A DNA stretch of 64,000 bases from an uncultured Bacteroidia bacterium (GTDB lineage Bacteria > Bacteroidota > Bacteroidia > Bacteroidales > ML635J-15). Each line of letters opens with the position of its first letter. Within the stretch, counting starts at the first letter, position 1. The stretch is from contig CADCCZ010000001.1 of the NCBI GenBank assembly GCA_902800045.1, positions 372,001 through 436,000 on the forward strand, in the 5' to 3' direction. The notes under the pieces were generated by a model. That model did no database searches, was not told the DNA's origin, and was given only the letters and a program-made list of their open reading frames with translations. Shown in pieces: positions 34,675-44,332 of the stretch. Made by a program: the position numbers and the translations under genes.

Positions 34675-34860
34675 AACCTTTAGCTCAGCGTAAGCCAACC
34701 TCTAGCTCAACGAAGTTAACCTTTAGCTCGGCGTAAGCCAACCTTTAGCTCAACGAAGTTAAACCCAGAAACGGGCCTAGCCCATTCAAACGTGCGAAGC
34801 ACATAGAAATAATTAGAAACGCCGCAGGCATTCAAACTTTGAAACGGCGAAGCCATTGAA
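34675..34860 (+). repeat. Tandem AACCTTTAGCTC repeat and related low-complexity spacer
   Basis: Four AACC(T/C)TTAGCTC-type units start at 34675, 34697, 34718 and 34740. They alternate between an AGCGTAAGCC and an AACGAAGTT link, so the true unit is about 43 bases, two copies. Then up to 34860 a looser pattern built on GAAGCCATTGAA and similar strings; AACGGCGAAGCCATTGAA (34843-34860) recurs in reverse at 50073-50090. It fills the 230-base gap between the TtcA-like gene and porU. Confidence 0.65.
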
Positions 34861-34868
34861 CCTATAAA

Positions 34869-37800
34869 TCAATTCAGAATAACAAGTTTTTCGAATTTCT
34901 CTACGGTAGTACCTACAGAGTTTCTAACCTTAACCTTGTAGATGTAAACGCCCTTGCCAAGTTTGTCGCCGTATTCGTCGCGGCCATTCCATTCTATTGG
35001 TGCGCTAAGGTATCCGTCGTTGGTCATTGTTGCTTCGAGTGTCTTTACGAGTTTTCCCGATACGGTGAAAATGCTTATGAGCACCTCTAGTGTTTCGTAT
35101 GGTTGGTTGTGACCGAAGTAGAACGATGTGCGGGTGGAGAATGGGTTGGGGTAGTTGAACAGCTTGTCGATTACCATCTCGGACGAGTTGGTGACAATGA
35201 AGTCTATCGATTTTTCGCTGCTGTTGTTCATTACGTCCCACGCCTTTATTGTCATGCTGTGAGGACCAAGAGTAAGTCCCGAATTCGGGTAATTTATCTT
35301 TCCCGACTTATAGTCGTCCATGTTCGATTCGTAGAACTTGTTGAGAACAATCTTTTCGGTCGAGTTTTCGTCGATGGTAAGTGTGATGTCGTGGCCGATG
35401 CCGTTTCCAACGGTATTTACACCTGATTCATCGTTTATTTTTGCAAGCAGCAGAGGATTTTCGTTTACAATTCCACCATCGATGAAGTTTTCGTCGTTCA
35501 TGAACAGTTCGATAATAGGACCTTCGGAGTCGTGTATGCCATTGCTGTCGGTTCCTCCGATCATAATCGACTTGTCGTATCCGCTTGCTTCCTTGTCAGT
35601 CATATTGTTGGCATAGTAACTAATCTTGCCTTTGTCGAAGTAGTATGCAATATCGATAGGTACTATAAAACTGAATTTGAACTTACCGTCCTTGATAGTT
35701 GACTGACCGTTGAAAATGACATTTCGCTGTGCTGTGTATGTGAGAGGTTCATATCCATCGTTGCCTTTGGTTGTGTAAGTGTTGCGCTTGTCGTACACCG
35801 AGGGATATACTGTTCCGTTGAAGTCGGTGGCAGGGTTGTCGTTCTCGTCATATACCATGCCTTCGATTGTTACGAGTCCGGTGGCGCCTATTGTGTCGTG
35901 GAACTCGGAGGCTGCAATACCATTTATTTTTGTTGTTTTAACGGTGTATCTCGGTTGTGACAATGTTATTGCCGGGTCACCTATGATGACGAACGACCTC
36001 ATGTTGAAATCGGCGGTTTCGTTTTTGCCAAGTGCCACGCTTTCACCTATTGTTTTGGGCTTTTGTCCGGCATTTTCTTCAAGATGGCTTTCGAACATAT
36101 ATTTGTATATGCTCTTTACCAAGCGTTCGTTCTTAGTGGAATATACTTGTCTTACAGTCGAAAGCAGAGCAATTGCACCCGAGTTTGGAGCAAGGAACAG
36201 CAGTTCGCCGCCCGAAATTATTTCGTGGTCGTCGAACGGGGTATAGTCGCAGGTGGCTGTTACTATAAACGGATATTTGTTCTTGTTTTGTAACGAGTTG
36301 ATCGAATTGTTGGAAAAAACATTTTCGTGAGCCCATGCTTTTGGATTTCCGTGTCCGACCCACGTAAGCAGTAGTGTTCCGTTGTTTATGTTGTCGATAA
36401 TGGCATTATTTACATCGGGGTATGCGTTGCCGGTAGATGTGTAGACCTGTTCGTAGTCGTCGAGATATATTTTTTCAATATTAAGGTATTGAGCGCTGAA
36501 TTCCAGTTGCGAAGCTATTAAGTTCTCGGCATTGACCTGATGCACAGTCTCGTTGTTTTCGGCATCGTCGGCAATAAGTGTGGCTTTGTTTTTCCAGTTG
36601 CCAAAATTGCTTGTCGAATAGTAACCACGAAGTTTATTAACAGCATTTTTTGCTTCCTCTACATTTTTTACAGGCATGCGTCCTATACCCATATCCATTT
36701 TTTCCAACGACTGGACTTCTCCTTCTCCTTCGTCTAGGCATACGAAGAAATCGTCGCTGGTTATTGTGAGCGTGTTGGTTAGCGAATTGAGCGTCTGGTA
36801 TGTAAGTATGAAATTAGAAACGCTTCCGTCCGAGGTCTTGTTGTCGAAACTGCCATCGCCAAGTAGAAGTACATTCTTTGCCGAGCTTCCGGTGCCATAT
36901 TTGTCGTAGAACATCTTGATATAGTTTCTCATGGCGCAAATGTCGGGGGTGCCAGACGAAAATTCATTGTATATTTTTTCTGGTGTTGCGATTACAACAG
37001 AATAATGGTCGTAGGTTTCATGTATTTGTTTTATCTCGTTTGCCTGTGACAGAAAGTCTGGATGTGTTATTATTATTAGGTCGGCATCATTTGCTCCATG
37101 CAAGTTCTGATTGGCAACAGCACCTACGTTTTCGGTGTTGCTGTATATTGGCGAAGGAAAAGAATACGACGGAGTGAAGGCAACATATTCGTGCAGAGTG
37201 TCGGTTTTAGCCTTGAACTTGTATGTGTTCGAAGAGAATGTTCCCGATATGGCCTTTGCATCGATACGGTCGCTGATATCCCAGACTATGGTGTTGCTAC
37301 TGGCGTTTGAAATTGAGAATTCTGCAGTGTTGCCGCTACCTACCGATTTCGTGTCGCGGAAATTTACAAATCCATTTTCAATGTACAGGTATTTGCGAAA
37401 TTTCATTGCAATGTAGTCTATCCATCCGTTTGATGTGGATGTTGTCTTTGTGTAGTTTATGCCGAAGTTAGTCGTATTTCCTCGAGGCACGAATTTCGTC
37501 GTGAAAATAATATCGTTGCCACTGTTAGCCGTTGCCGGTATGGTTGCTCTTCTTGCATTTGCGCCGTTTATGGTAATGTCGAAGTAGCTGTTTACCAACG
37601 AAGCTGCAGCTAAGTGTATTTCTAGCAATGCACTGTCAGACGTCATGTAGTTCTCTGAGATCGAGGCAGTCATGTTGGTGTAATAGTTGAAACTCCTCCA
37701 GAATAATGTTCTGCCCGATTTTGCAATCGAAATGGAGTCCTTTTCGAGGAAAGAATATTTGTCGTATGTATTTACCGATACGTTTGATGTGGATTCAGAA

Positions 37801-38690
37801 GCCGTAGGCGTAGCATTTTTCCATGTTCCCCTGTCGGATACAAAGTAGTAAGCGAAGTCTGAATAGTTGTGGAAGTCGTGTGCCGAATTCTGGTCGGCTC
37901 TATATCTGACGTTGTGTGGTCCGTCGGCATAAAAAAGTAGGTAGTCGCCGGAGTCGAACGAACCGTTGCCGTTAACATCAACTTTCAATATGCTGCGCTC
38001 GGGCAGGTCGTCTATATATTTGTCGGCAAAAATTTCGGGAGAGTTGTCGCGTATTATTTTCGATTCGGAGCCTCCGTACCCGAAAACGCCAATGGAAGAG
38101 AAGTTGCTGAAGCCCATTTCGACCAGCTGGCTGTACGTTAGCTTGTATATGCCCGATTGCGCCACTTTTATCTTGTACCATCGTCCCGATGCCATTTTCG
38201 ATGTGCTTGCATAGCTTCGGGGCGAAGATGCGCGTGTCGGTGCGATGTTTATTTCGCATTCAAAGTAATTTACAATCTCTATTTCTCCAGTTGTAGGATT
38301 CTTTCGCAAAGGCATAAGCTCGAAGTCGACTATGGCCTGCTTCCTTTCAATGCATACTTTTGCTTTGATTTCAGGTTCGCTGCCAATGTTAGAAATTGCC
38401 CTTATACCTTTTAATATATTAGGGTCGACAGAAGAGTATGTCGCTTTGGTCAGATTTATATTCTTGATAGTTCCATTACCGTTTACTTTCCGTCTGCATC
38501 TATATATGGGAAGGAAATCTTGATCTCTATTGTCGCGGTTTTGTAAAAAAATTGCCTTTTCCTTGGTGCTGTCCGAAGTGAAAAAATAGGTACTTCCTAT
38601 TATTGAGACCGAATCGCTGATAAAAATTGTTTGAGAAAAAGCAATTTTGAACAAGCTGATAATCAATATTATACAAGTTATTTTCTTCAT
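34869..38690 (-). CDS. porU: PorU, type IX secretion sortase (C25 peptidase family)
   Basis: 1273 residues, signal peptide at 1-19. PorU removes the C-terminal signal of type IX cargo at the outer surface and attaches the cargo to lipopolysaccharide. A gingipain-type C25 domain spans about 527-900: His in LLTWVGHGNPKAWAHE (near 777) and Cys in VTATCDYTPFDDHE (near 812), the catalytic pair, followed by SGGELLFLAPNSGAIALLST. The C-terminus (NYPNPFSTRTSFYFGHNQP ... EKFEKLVILN) is itself a type A sorting-like domain, as in known PorU. Divergent from sprF-like and gldJ; in many Bacteroidota porU lies next to gldJ and murF, as here. Confidence 0.93.
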   Translation of the reverse strand: MKKITCIILIISLFKIAFSQTIFISDSVSIIGSTYFFTSDSTKEKAIFLQNRDNRDQDFLPIYRCRRKVNGNGTIKNINLTKATYSSVDPNILKGIRAISNIGSEPEIKAKVCIERKQAIVDFELMPLRKNPTTGEIEIVNYFECEINIAPTRASSPRSYASTSKMASGRWYKIKVAQSGIYKLTYSQLVEMGFSNFSSIGVFGYGGSESKIIRDNSPEIFADKYIDDLPERSILKVDVNGNGSFDSGDYLLFYADGPHNVRYRADQNSAHDFHNYSDFAYYFVSDRGTWKNATPTASESTSNVSVNTYDKYSFLEKDSISIAKSGRTLFWRSFNYYTNMTASISENYMTSDSALLEIHLAAASLVNSYFDITINGANARRATIPATANSGNDIIFTTKFVPRGNTTNFGINYTKTTSTSNGWIDYIAMKFRKYLYIENGFVNFRDTKSVGSGNTAEFSISNASSNTIVWDISDRIDAKAISGTFSSNTYKFKAKTDTLHEYVAFTPSYSFPSPIYSNTENVGAVANQNLHGANDADLIIITHPDFLSQANEIKQIHETYDHYSVVIATPEKIYNEFSSGTPDICAMRNYIKMFYDKYGTGSSAKNVLLLGDGSFDNKTSDGSVSNFILTYQTLNSLTNTLTITSDDFFVCLDEGEGEVQSLEKMDMGIGRMPVKNVEEAKNAVNKLRGYYSTSNFGNWKNKATLIADDAENNETVHQVNAENLIASQLEFSAQYLNIEKIYLDDYEQVYTSTGNAYPDVNNAIIDNINNGTLLLTWVGHGNPKAWAHENVFSNNSINSLQNKNKYPFIVTATCDYTPFDDHEIISGGELLFLAPNSGAIALLSTVRQVYSTKNERLVKSIYKYMFESHLEENAGQKPKTIGESVALGKNETADFNMRSFVIIGDPAITLSQPRYTVKTTKINGIAASEFHDTIGATGLVTIEGMVYDENDNPATDFNGTVYPSVYDKRNTYTTKGNDGYEPLTYTAQRNVIFNGQSTIKDGKFKFSFIVPIDIAYYFDKGKISYYANNMTDKEASGYDKSIMIGGTDSNGIHDSEGPIIELFMNDENFIDGGIVNENPLLLAKINDESGVNTVGNGIGHDITLTIDENSTEKIVLNKFYESNMDDYKSGKINYPNSGLTLGPHSMTIKAWDVMNNSSEKSIDFIVTNSSEMVIDKLFNYPNPFSTRTSFYFGHNQPYETLEVLISIFTVSGKLVKTLEATMTNDGYLSAPIEWNGRDEYGDKLGKGVYIYKVKVRNSVGTTVEKFEKLVILN

Positions 38691-38819
38691 CTGTTAAAAA
38701 AAAACAAAAAAAAAAGTTCATTTATTTTTTCAAACGACAAAAATAATGTAATATTGTGATTTTTAATTTAAGGAATAAAAAATATTTGTCATACACTAAT
38801 AATAGATGGTAAAAATATT

Positions 38820-39815
38820 ATGGTAAGACGATTCTTAATAATTCTAGCTCTCTTAATATTAGGGAGTTACGGGGCACTGAAGGCGCAGGATCCTCAGTTC
38901 TCGCAGTTCTATGCGAACCCCTTGTATTTGAATCCAGCTTTTGCTGGTTCGGAGAGATGTCCGCGACTTTCTTTGTCTTATAGGAACCAATGGCCTGCTT
39001 TTGGGTCGACATACGTGACCTATAATATAGCATACGACCAGTACTGGCATGCATTAAGAGGAGGCGTTGGAATTTACCTCATGGACGATGTCCAGGGAAG
39101 TGGCGATGGAAAGATAAATGTTGCTACAATCAATGCGATGTATTCGTATACTTTGCAGGTAACTAAAAACTTTTCGATGGCTGCTGGATTCCAGGCATCG
39201 TTTGCAATGAAGCGTATCGACTGGGACTTTGTGTTCCCGAACATGATACACCCGTTGTATGGTCCTATTTATGCATCTCTCGAAAATCCCGATATTATCA
39301 ATACAAAACGCAATTATGTTGATTTTTCGGCTGGTATTATAGGTTTTACCCAGAAGGTTTTCTTCGGCGTTGCTGTACACCATCTTACAGAACCGTCGGA
39401 ATCCTTCCTTAGAGGTAGCGATGCTGTATTGCCAAGAAAGTATACAGCTCACTTCGGAACGGAGATACCTATTAATAGTAGTAAGTTCAAGAGAGGCGAT
39501 TTGCTTATCGCTCCACAGATACTTTTCCAGCAGCAGGGCGCATTCTTCCAGCAGTTCTACTGGGGTATGTATGTGTCGAGACGAGGAATCCTCGCTGGTT
39601 TCTGGTTCCGCCAGACCTTCGAATTCCAGTACGATGCATTCGTCATGATGGTTGGTTACAAGTATAACAAGTTCAGAGTTGCTTACAGTTACGACCTTAC
39701 TATATCTAAGCTGAGCAATTCTACATACGGAGCTCATGAAGTTTCGGTGGCATATACTTTCGGATGCCACGAAAAGGCAAAGAAAATATCAACAATAAGT
39801 TGTCCATCATTCTAG
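38820..39815 (+). CDS. PorP/SprF family type IX secretion outer-membrane protein
   Basis: 331 residues, signal peptide MVRRFLIILALLILGSYGAL. The mature start QDPQFSQFYANPLYLNPAFA is the hallmark of the PorP/SprF family, followed by SLSYRNQWPAFGSTYVTYNI. Members are 14-strand outer-membrane barrels that help a partner protein (for example SprB or a gliding-anchored adhesin) through type IX secretion or hold it at the surface. The partner would normally be encoded next door, but the neighbours here are porU and gldJ. It lies 23 bases upstream of gldJ and is likely co-transcribed. Confidence 0.93.
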   Translation: MVRRFLIILALLILGSYGALKAQDPQFSQFYANPLYLNPAFAGSERCPRLSLSYRNQWPAFGSTYVTYNIAYDQYWHALRGGVGIYLMDDVQGSGDGKINVATINAMYSYTLQVTKNFSMAAGFQASFAMKRIDWDFVFPNMIHPLYGPIYASLENPDIINTKRNYVDFSAGIIGFTQKVFFGVAVHHLTEPSESFLRGSDAVLPRKYTAHFGTEIPINSSKFKRGDLLIAPQILFQQQGAFFQQFYWGMYVSRRGILAGFWFRQTFEFQYDAFVMMVGYKYNKFRVAYSYDLTISKLSNSTYGAHEVSVAYTFGCHEKAKKISTISCPSF

Positions 39816-39838
39816 TACTAATATAAAAAATCGATTTT

Positions 39839-41821
39839 ATGAAAAGGAATGGTTTAATTTTAATGGTAATTCTTGCAGCAGCAATGATTTTTGCTTCTTG
39901 TAAGAAAGAAGTTTCGAATACCACAGGCTGGAACTACAACGACCCGAATTTCGGTGGATTCCAGAATCATCCCGGATACGAGCAGGAAACTGGTCCTGGT
40001 TTGGTTTTCATCGAGGGCGGTACTTTCGCAATGGGACGTGTAGAGCAGGATGTGATGCGCGACTGGAACAATATCCCTAGACGTGTAACTGTTTCTTCGT
40101 TCTATATGGATGAAGTTGAAGTTACAAATCTCGATTATTGCGAATACCTTTACTGGTTGTCGCACGTTTATGCTTCGGACTATAGATTCCTCTATACTCA
40201 GGCTTTGCCCGATACGGCAGGCTGGAGAAGCCGTATGGCATACAACGAACCTTATGTTGAACTCTATCTGCGTCATCCCGCATACGAGGAATATCCTGTA
40301 GTAAACGTTTCGTGGACTCAGGCTTCGAAGTACTGCGAATGGAGAACCGACCGTGTTAACGAAGTTATTCTCCTCCGCGAAGGCATCATCGACAAGTATC
40401 TTGCACCGCAGGACCAGGCTAAGCACTTCAACCTCGATGCTTATATGTTTTATGCAGATAACCTTGACCTTCCTGTTGACGAGACTGGCAAGAGCGGTCG
40501 TGATGGTAAGATCGAAAACCTTTATGTCGATCCTTCGGTTCTCAAGGCAGGCAGAAAGGGCGGAAACGCAAATACAGGCGACGACAGACGTTGGATAGGC
40601 ATTCAGGATGGTATATTCCTGCCTCGTTACAGACTCCCAACCGAAGCTGAGTGGGAATACGCTGCTTTGGCTATCGTTGGAAACCAGTACAAGGAAAGAA
40701 TTTTCGAACGCCGCTTATATCCTTGGAACGGACATTATATCCGTAACGACTCAAAGGGTGAAGAACGTGGTCGTATGATGGCTAACTCGATGAGAGGTCG
40801 TGGCGATGCTATGGGTGTTGCTGGTGCTCTTAACGATAAGGCCGATATCACAGCTCCAGTAAGAAGCTACTGGCCAAACGACTATGGTCTATATTGTATG
40901 GCTGGTAACGTAAACGAATGGGTTATGGACGTTTACCGTGACCTCACTTTCGAAGATATGGATGAATTCAGACCTTTTAGAGGTAATGTCTTCGAAGATT
41001 ACCAGATAATCGTTGACCCAAGATCAGGTGATATGGAATTGACTCCTGAAGCTGAAAATTATTTCGACTATACAGGGAAAATCCTCAAAAAACCGGTACG
41101 CGACGAGTCGTGCTTCAATAGAGAAAACTACACTACTGCAGATAACAGAAATTATCTCGATGGTGACCTCGAATCTTTGGTGGCTCAGGGCGAAATGGCA
41201 GAATACTGGGTTAAGGACGAACGTTTCAAACCTCAGTCAAATGTAAGAGAATATAAGGATTTCATGGATTCGACTATGTTGACCGAAACAAATCTCGATA
41301 CTTTGGCAAACTATATCGGTGAAATGTTCCCAGGTGCAACTCTTATCGGTGGTAACGAAATCTTATTGCCAAGTGGTGTAAGAATTAATATGGAAGACCG
41401 TACATATACATTGCCAACCGGTCACGAAAGAACTCCCGAAGGTAATGTTATAATGCCTGATGGTTCTATGATTCTCGAAAACGGTAAGATCCAGCTTGCT
41501 GATGGTAGCGTGGTTTATCCCGACCAGATTTTTTTGAACCAGACCAATGGCATGTATGAATCCGGTAAATGGGGTTCTGACGGAACTGCAGAATGGGGAA
41601 ATGCCGATTACAACCCGACTAATCCAAAGATGAACAAGGGTGAAAAGATGACCTCTCTTATTACCGACAGATCTAGAGTATTCAAGGGCGGTTCTTGGAA
41701 GGATAGAGCATATTGGATGGTTCCTGGAACAAGACGTTTCTTGGATGAAAACAAGTCGCGTTGTGATATTGGTTTCAGATGCGCAATGATTAGAATAGGC
41801 GCACCTACTCAGAGCAAATAA
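39839..41821 (+). CDS. gldJ: GldJ-like gliding/type IX secretion lipoprotein with formylglycine-enzyme-like fold
   Basis: 660 residues. Lipoprotein signal with lipobox IFASC (Cys about 21). The body is a sulfatase-modifying-factor (FGE-sulfatase) fold: FIEGGTFAMGRVEQDV, YRLPTEAEWEYAA, CMAGNVNEWVMDVYRD, and at the end FKGGSWKDRAYWM and RCDIGFRCA. GldJ and GldK are catalytically inactive relatives that form part of the type IX secretion machinery. A middle insert (about residues 470-600) carries short DGSM/DGSV-type repeats (LPSGVRINMEDRTYTLPTGH, MPDGSMILENG), seen in GldJ proteins. Its place before murF is the conserved gldJ-murF order. Confidence 0.9.
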   Translation: MKRNGLILMVILAAAMIFASCKKEVSNTTGWNYNDPNFGGFQNHPGYEQETGPGLVFIEGGTFAMGRVEQDVMRDWNNIPRRVTVSSFYMDEVEVTNLDYCEYLYWLSHVYASDYRFLYTQALPDTAGWRSRMAYNEPYVELYLRHPAYEEYPVVNVSWTQASKYCEWRTDRVNEVILLREGIIDKYLAPQDQAKHFNLDAYMFYADNLDLPVDETGKSGRDGKIENLYVDPSVLKAGRKGGNANTGDDRRWIGIQDGIFLPRYRLPTEAEWEYAALAIVGNQYKERIFERRLYPWNGHYIRNDSKGEERGRMMANSMRGRGDAMGVAGALNDKADITAPVRSYWPNDYGLYCMAGNVNEWVMDVYRDLTFEDMDEFRPFRGNVFEDYQIIVDPRSGDMELTPEAENYFDYTGKILKKPVRDESCFNRENYTTADNRNYLDGDLESLVAQGEMAEYWVKDERFKPQSNVREYKDFMDSTMLTETNLDTLANYIGEMFPGATLIGGNEILLPSGVRINMEDRTYTLPTGHERTPEGNVIMPDGSMILENGKIQLADGSVVYPDQIFLNQTNGMYESGKWGSDGTAEWGNADYNPTNPKMNKGEKMTSLITDRSRVFKGGSWKDRAYWMVPGTRRFLDENKSRCDIGFRCAMIRIGAPTQSK

Positions 41822-41841
41822 TAACGTATAAGTAGATAAGT

Positions 41842-41874
41842 ATAGCCTCCCTACGGGGAGGCTATTTAATTTTA
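41842..41874 (+). terminator. Terminator or attenuator between gldJ and murF
   Basis: ATAGCCTCCC, TACG loop, GGGAGGCTAT, then TTAATTTT. Ten perfect pairs. The T tail is imperfect and the hairpin ends only 15 bases before the murF ATG, with no separate promoter seen, so some read-through into murF is probable. Confidence 0.7.
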
Positions 41875-41880
41875 GAATAT

Positions 41881-43176
41881 ATGATTGAGGATATTTACAA
41901 GGTTTTTCAAAAGTGTAGAATCATATCGACCGATAGTAGAGCAGTGTCGCCTTCGTCATTGTTTTTTGCAATAAAGGGCGATAATTTCGATGGAAATCAG
42001 TTTGTCGATGCTGCCTTCGAGGCAGGTTGTGCTGCTGCTGTAGTTTCTGATAATAGGTATAAGGGACGCGAAAACGTTTTCGTCGTTAAGGATACCTTGA
42101 AAACCTTGCAGCAACTGGCAAATTATCACCGCAGGAAACTAAATATTCCAATTCTTGCAATAACAGGCACAAACGGAAAAACAACAACCAAGGAATTGAC
42201 TTCTGCTGTTTTGGCAAAAAAGTTCAGAATTTCATACACCAGCGGTAATAAGAACAATCATATTGGCGTACCTCTGACACTTCTTTCTATGAACCGTACG
42301 GTCGATATGGGCGTTGTGGAGATGGGTGCAAACCATCCTGGAGAAATCAAGACTTTGTGCGAAATTGTAGAACCTAACTACGGTATAATTACAAACGTCG
42401 GTAAGGCTCATCTCGAAGGCTTCGGTTCTATCGAAGGTGTGATGAAAACAAAGGCCGAATTGTACGACTACCTTGATGCAAATGGCGGTACTGTTTTCGT
42501 CAATTATGATAATGAAAGACTTAGAACAATGCTTTCAGGACACAATAATCTTAAAGTCGTAAAGTATGGTAAAAACGATAAGTGTTTCTGCCGAGGCGTA
42601 TATTCGGAGTATGCTTACCAGACAACTGTAACTTGGAAGACTGATTCTCTGTCGGGATTTTCAAAGTCAAATCTTATTGGCGCATACAATTTCGAGAACA
42701 TATTGGCTGCAATAACCGTTGGCGCTTTCTTCGATATACATCCAACAGCAATCGATGGCGCTATTTCCGATTATTTCCCGAAGAACAACCGTTCACAGAT
42801 GACAAAAACTTCGAGAAATACGCTTATCCTCGACCTCTATAACGCAAATCCTACAAGCATGAGGGCTGCTATCGACAGCTACAACTCAATAACCGACGAC
42901 TACAAGTCGTTGATTCTTGGCGATATGCTCGAACTTGGAAAGGAAAGCGATGCCGAGCACAAGGCTGTCCTCGATCATGTGAAGGAAAGCGGATACGGAT
43001 ATGCTTTTTTTGTCGGAAAGAATTTCGCTAAGTTCAAGGATGAATACAACTATATGTTTTTCGAATCGGTAGAGGAGTTGTGCAAGTACTTCGTTACGAA
43101 TCCCGAAAAAAGCAAGGTTTTCCTTGTAAAGGGTTCGCGTGGTATTCATCTTGAAAAGGTAATTGATTATTTATAA
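41881..43176 (+). CDS. murF: UDP-MurNAc-tripeptide D-Ala-D-Ala ligase
   Basis: 431 residues, normal for MurF. Adds D-Ala-D-Ala to the UDP-MurNAc tripeptide, the last cytoplasmic step of the peptidoglycan precursor. Motifs: FAIKGDNFDGNQFVDAAFEA, the ATP loop AITGTNGKTTTKELTSAVLA at about 99-118, GVVEMGANHPGEI, and LDLYNANPTSMRAAIDSY, the Mur ligase C-terminal signature. First gene of a tight operon with the GlmU-like gene (6 bases away), rarA and DUF4268. Confidence 0.95.
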   Translation: MIEDIYKVFQKCRIISTDSRAVSPSSLFFAIKGDNFDGNQFVDAAFEAGCAAAVVSDNRYKGRENVFVVKDTLKTLQQLANYHRRKLNIPILAITGTNGKTTTKELTSAVLAKKFRISYTSGNKNNHIGVPLTLLSMNRTVDMGVVEMGANHPGEIKTLCEIVEPNYGIITNVGKAHLEGFGSIEGVMKTKAELYDYLDANGGTVFVNYDNERLRTMLSGHNNLKVVKYGKNDKCFCRGVYSEYAYQTTVTWKTDSLSGFSKSNLIGAYNFENILAAITVGAFFDIHPTAIDGAISDYFPKNNRSQMTKTSRNTLILDLYNANPTSMRAAIDSYNSITDDYKSLILGDMLELGKESDAEHKAVLDHVKESGYGYAFFVGKNFAKFKDEYNYMFFESVEELCKYFVTNPEKSKVFLVKGSRGIHLEKVIDYL

Positions 43177-43182
43177 ATAGGT

Positions 43183-44331
43183 ATGGCTTTCATTTTATCC
43201 GACAATGGCTTTCACGACAGGTTTAAACCTTTGAGTTTAACTCGTTCTATTGCCGATTTCCGCGTAGGAATTCTTACAATACGCGAAAAATGGGAAAAAT
43301 ACCTTGGCGAAAGGGTGTATGTTCGTACTGAACAATACCTGCAGGCAAAATACAATCTTGCTAATGACGAAGATTGTATTGTTATTCCATCGGTTTTGCT
43401 TCCCGATTATAATCTTGCAAAGGAAATTAAGTCGCTGAAGTCTGGTCGACTAGTAAAGGACGACTTTGTTTTGGCTAGTGTCGGGGCTAATACGTCATCG
43501 TCTGCCGATGCGGAATATAAGGGCAAGGTTTATATGCTTAAATCGCTGACTGATATATTCTCGTACAACGGAATGGAAATTGTCAGGGACTTCGAGCTTA
43601 TTACATCTGGAAGATTAACGGAGAAAATAAGTAGCACCAATGTTGTGTTTGGAAAATATCCTTTGTTTGTCGAAAAAGGTTGTACTGTAGAATGTGCTAC
43701 CCTAAACACAAATGATGGACCTATATATATAGGTGCAAATTCCGAAGTTATGGAAGGTGCCAATATCAGAGGTCCGTTTGCAATGTGCGAACATTCTGTG
43801 CTGAAGATGGGTGCCAAGATGTACGGCGATACTACTGTTGGTCCGTGGTGCAAGGTCGGTGGCGAACTAAGCAATGTTGTATTTTTCGGATACTCAAACA
43901 AAGCTCATGATGGTTTTCTTGGAAATTCTGTTGTGGGAGAATGGTGTAATTTCGGCGCCGATTCCAACAATTCCAATTTGAAAAACAATTACGCTGATGT
44001 GAAGCTTTGGAGTTATGAGACACAGAATTTCGAAAATACTGGTTTGCAGTTCTGTGGTCTAATTTTTGGCGATCATTCAAAATGCGGTATCAATACAATG
44101 TTCAATACTGGTACTGTTGTCGGGGTGTCGGCAAATATCTTTGGCGCAGGATTTCCAAGCAAGTATGTGCCATCGTTTTCTTGGGGCGGAGCATCGGGAT
44201 TTACAGAATACAAGTTGGAAACGGCTTTCGAGGTAATGGCAAGGGTGATGGCTCGCCGTCATGTAGAATTTACCGATACCGACAAGGCAATAATGAAACA
44301 TATTTTCGAATCAAATCCTAATTACAGGTAA
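43183..44331 (+). CDS. GlmU-like putative nucleotidyltransferase with left-handed beta-helix
   Basis: 382 residues. The C-terminal half is a left-handed beta-helix of hexapeptide repeats (YIGANSEVMEGANIRGPF, KVGGELSNVVFFGYSNKAHD, GFLGNSVVGEWCNFGADSNN), in the manner of sugar N-acetyltransferases. The N-terminal half (PLSLTRSIADFRVGILTIRE) is the Bacteroidota GlmU-like form; it lacks the GxGTRM pyrophosphorylase loop of real GlmU, so nucleotidyl transfer is not assured. Probably acts in envelope sugar-nucleotide metabolism, in line with murF just upstream. Usual label: GlmU family protein. Confidence 0.8.
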   Translation: MAFILSDNGFHDRFKPLSLTRSIADFRVGILTIREKWEKYLGERVYVRTEQYLQAKYNLANDEDCIVIPSVLLPDYNLAKEIKSLKSGRLVKDDFVLASVGANTSSSADAEYKGKVYMLKSLTDIFSYNGMEIVRDFELITSGRLTEKISSTNVVFGKYPLFVEKGCTVECATLNTNDGPIYIGANSEVMEGANIRGPFAMCEHSVLKMGAKMYGDTTVGPWCKVGGELSNVVFFGYSNKAHDGFLGNSVVGEWCNFGADSNNSNLKNNYADVKLWSYETQNFENTGLQFCGLIFGDHSKCGINTMFNTGTVVGVSANIFGAGFPSKYVPSFSWGGASGFTEYKLETAFEVMARVMARRHVEFTDTDKAIMKHIFESNPNYR

Positions 44332-44332
44332 T

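Noticed and set aside
38691..38819. Clear promoter for sprF-gldJ in the porU divergent region
   Set aside because: The region is very A+T-rich; on plus I find only imperfect boxes (AATATTTG). A TATTTTTG box on minus at 38738-38745 may serve porU but has no paired TTTG.
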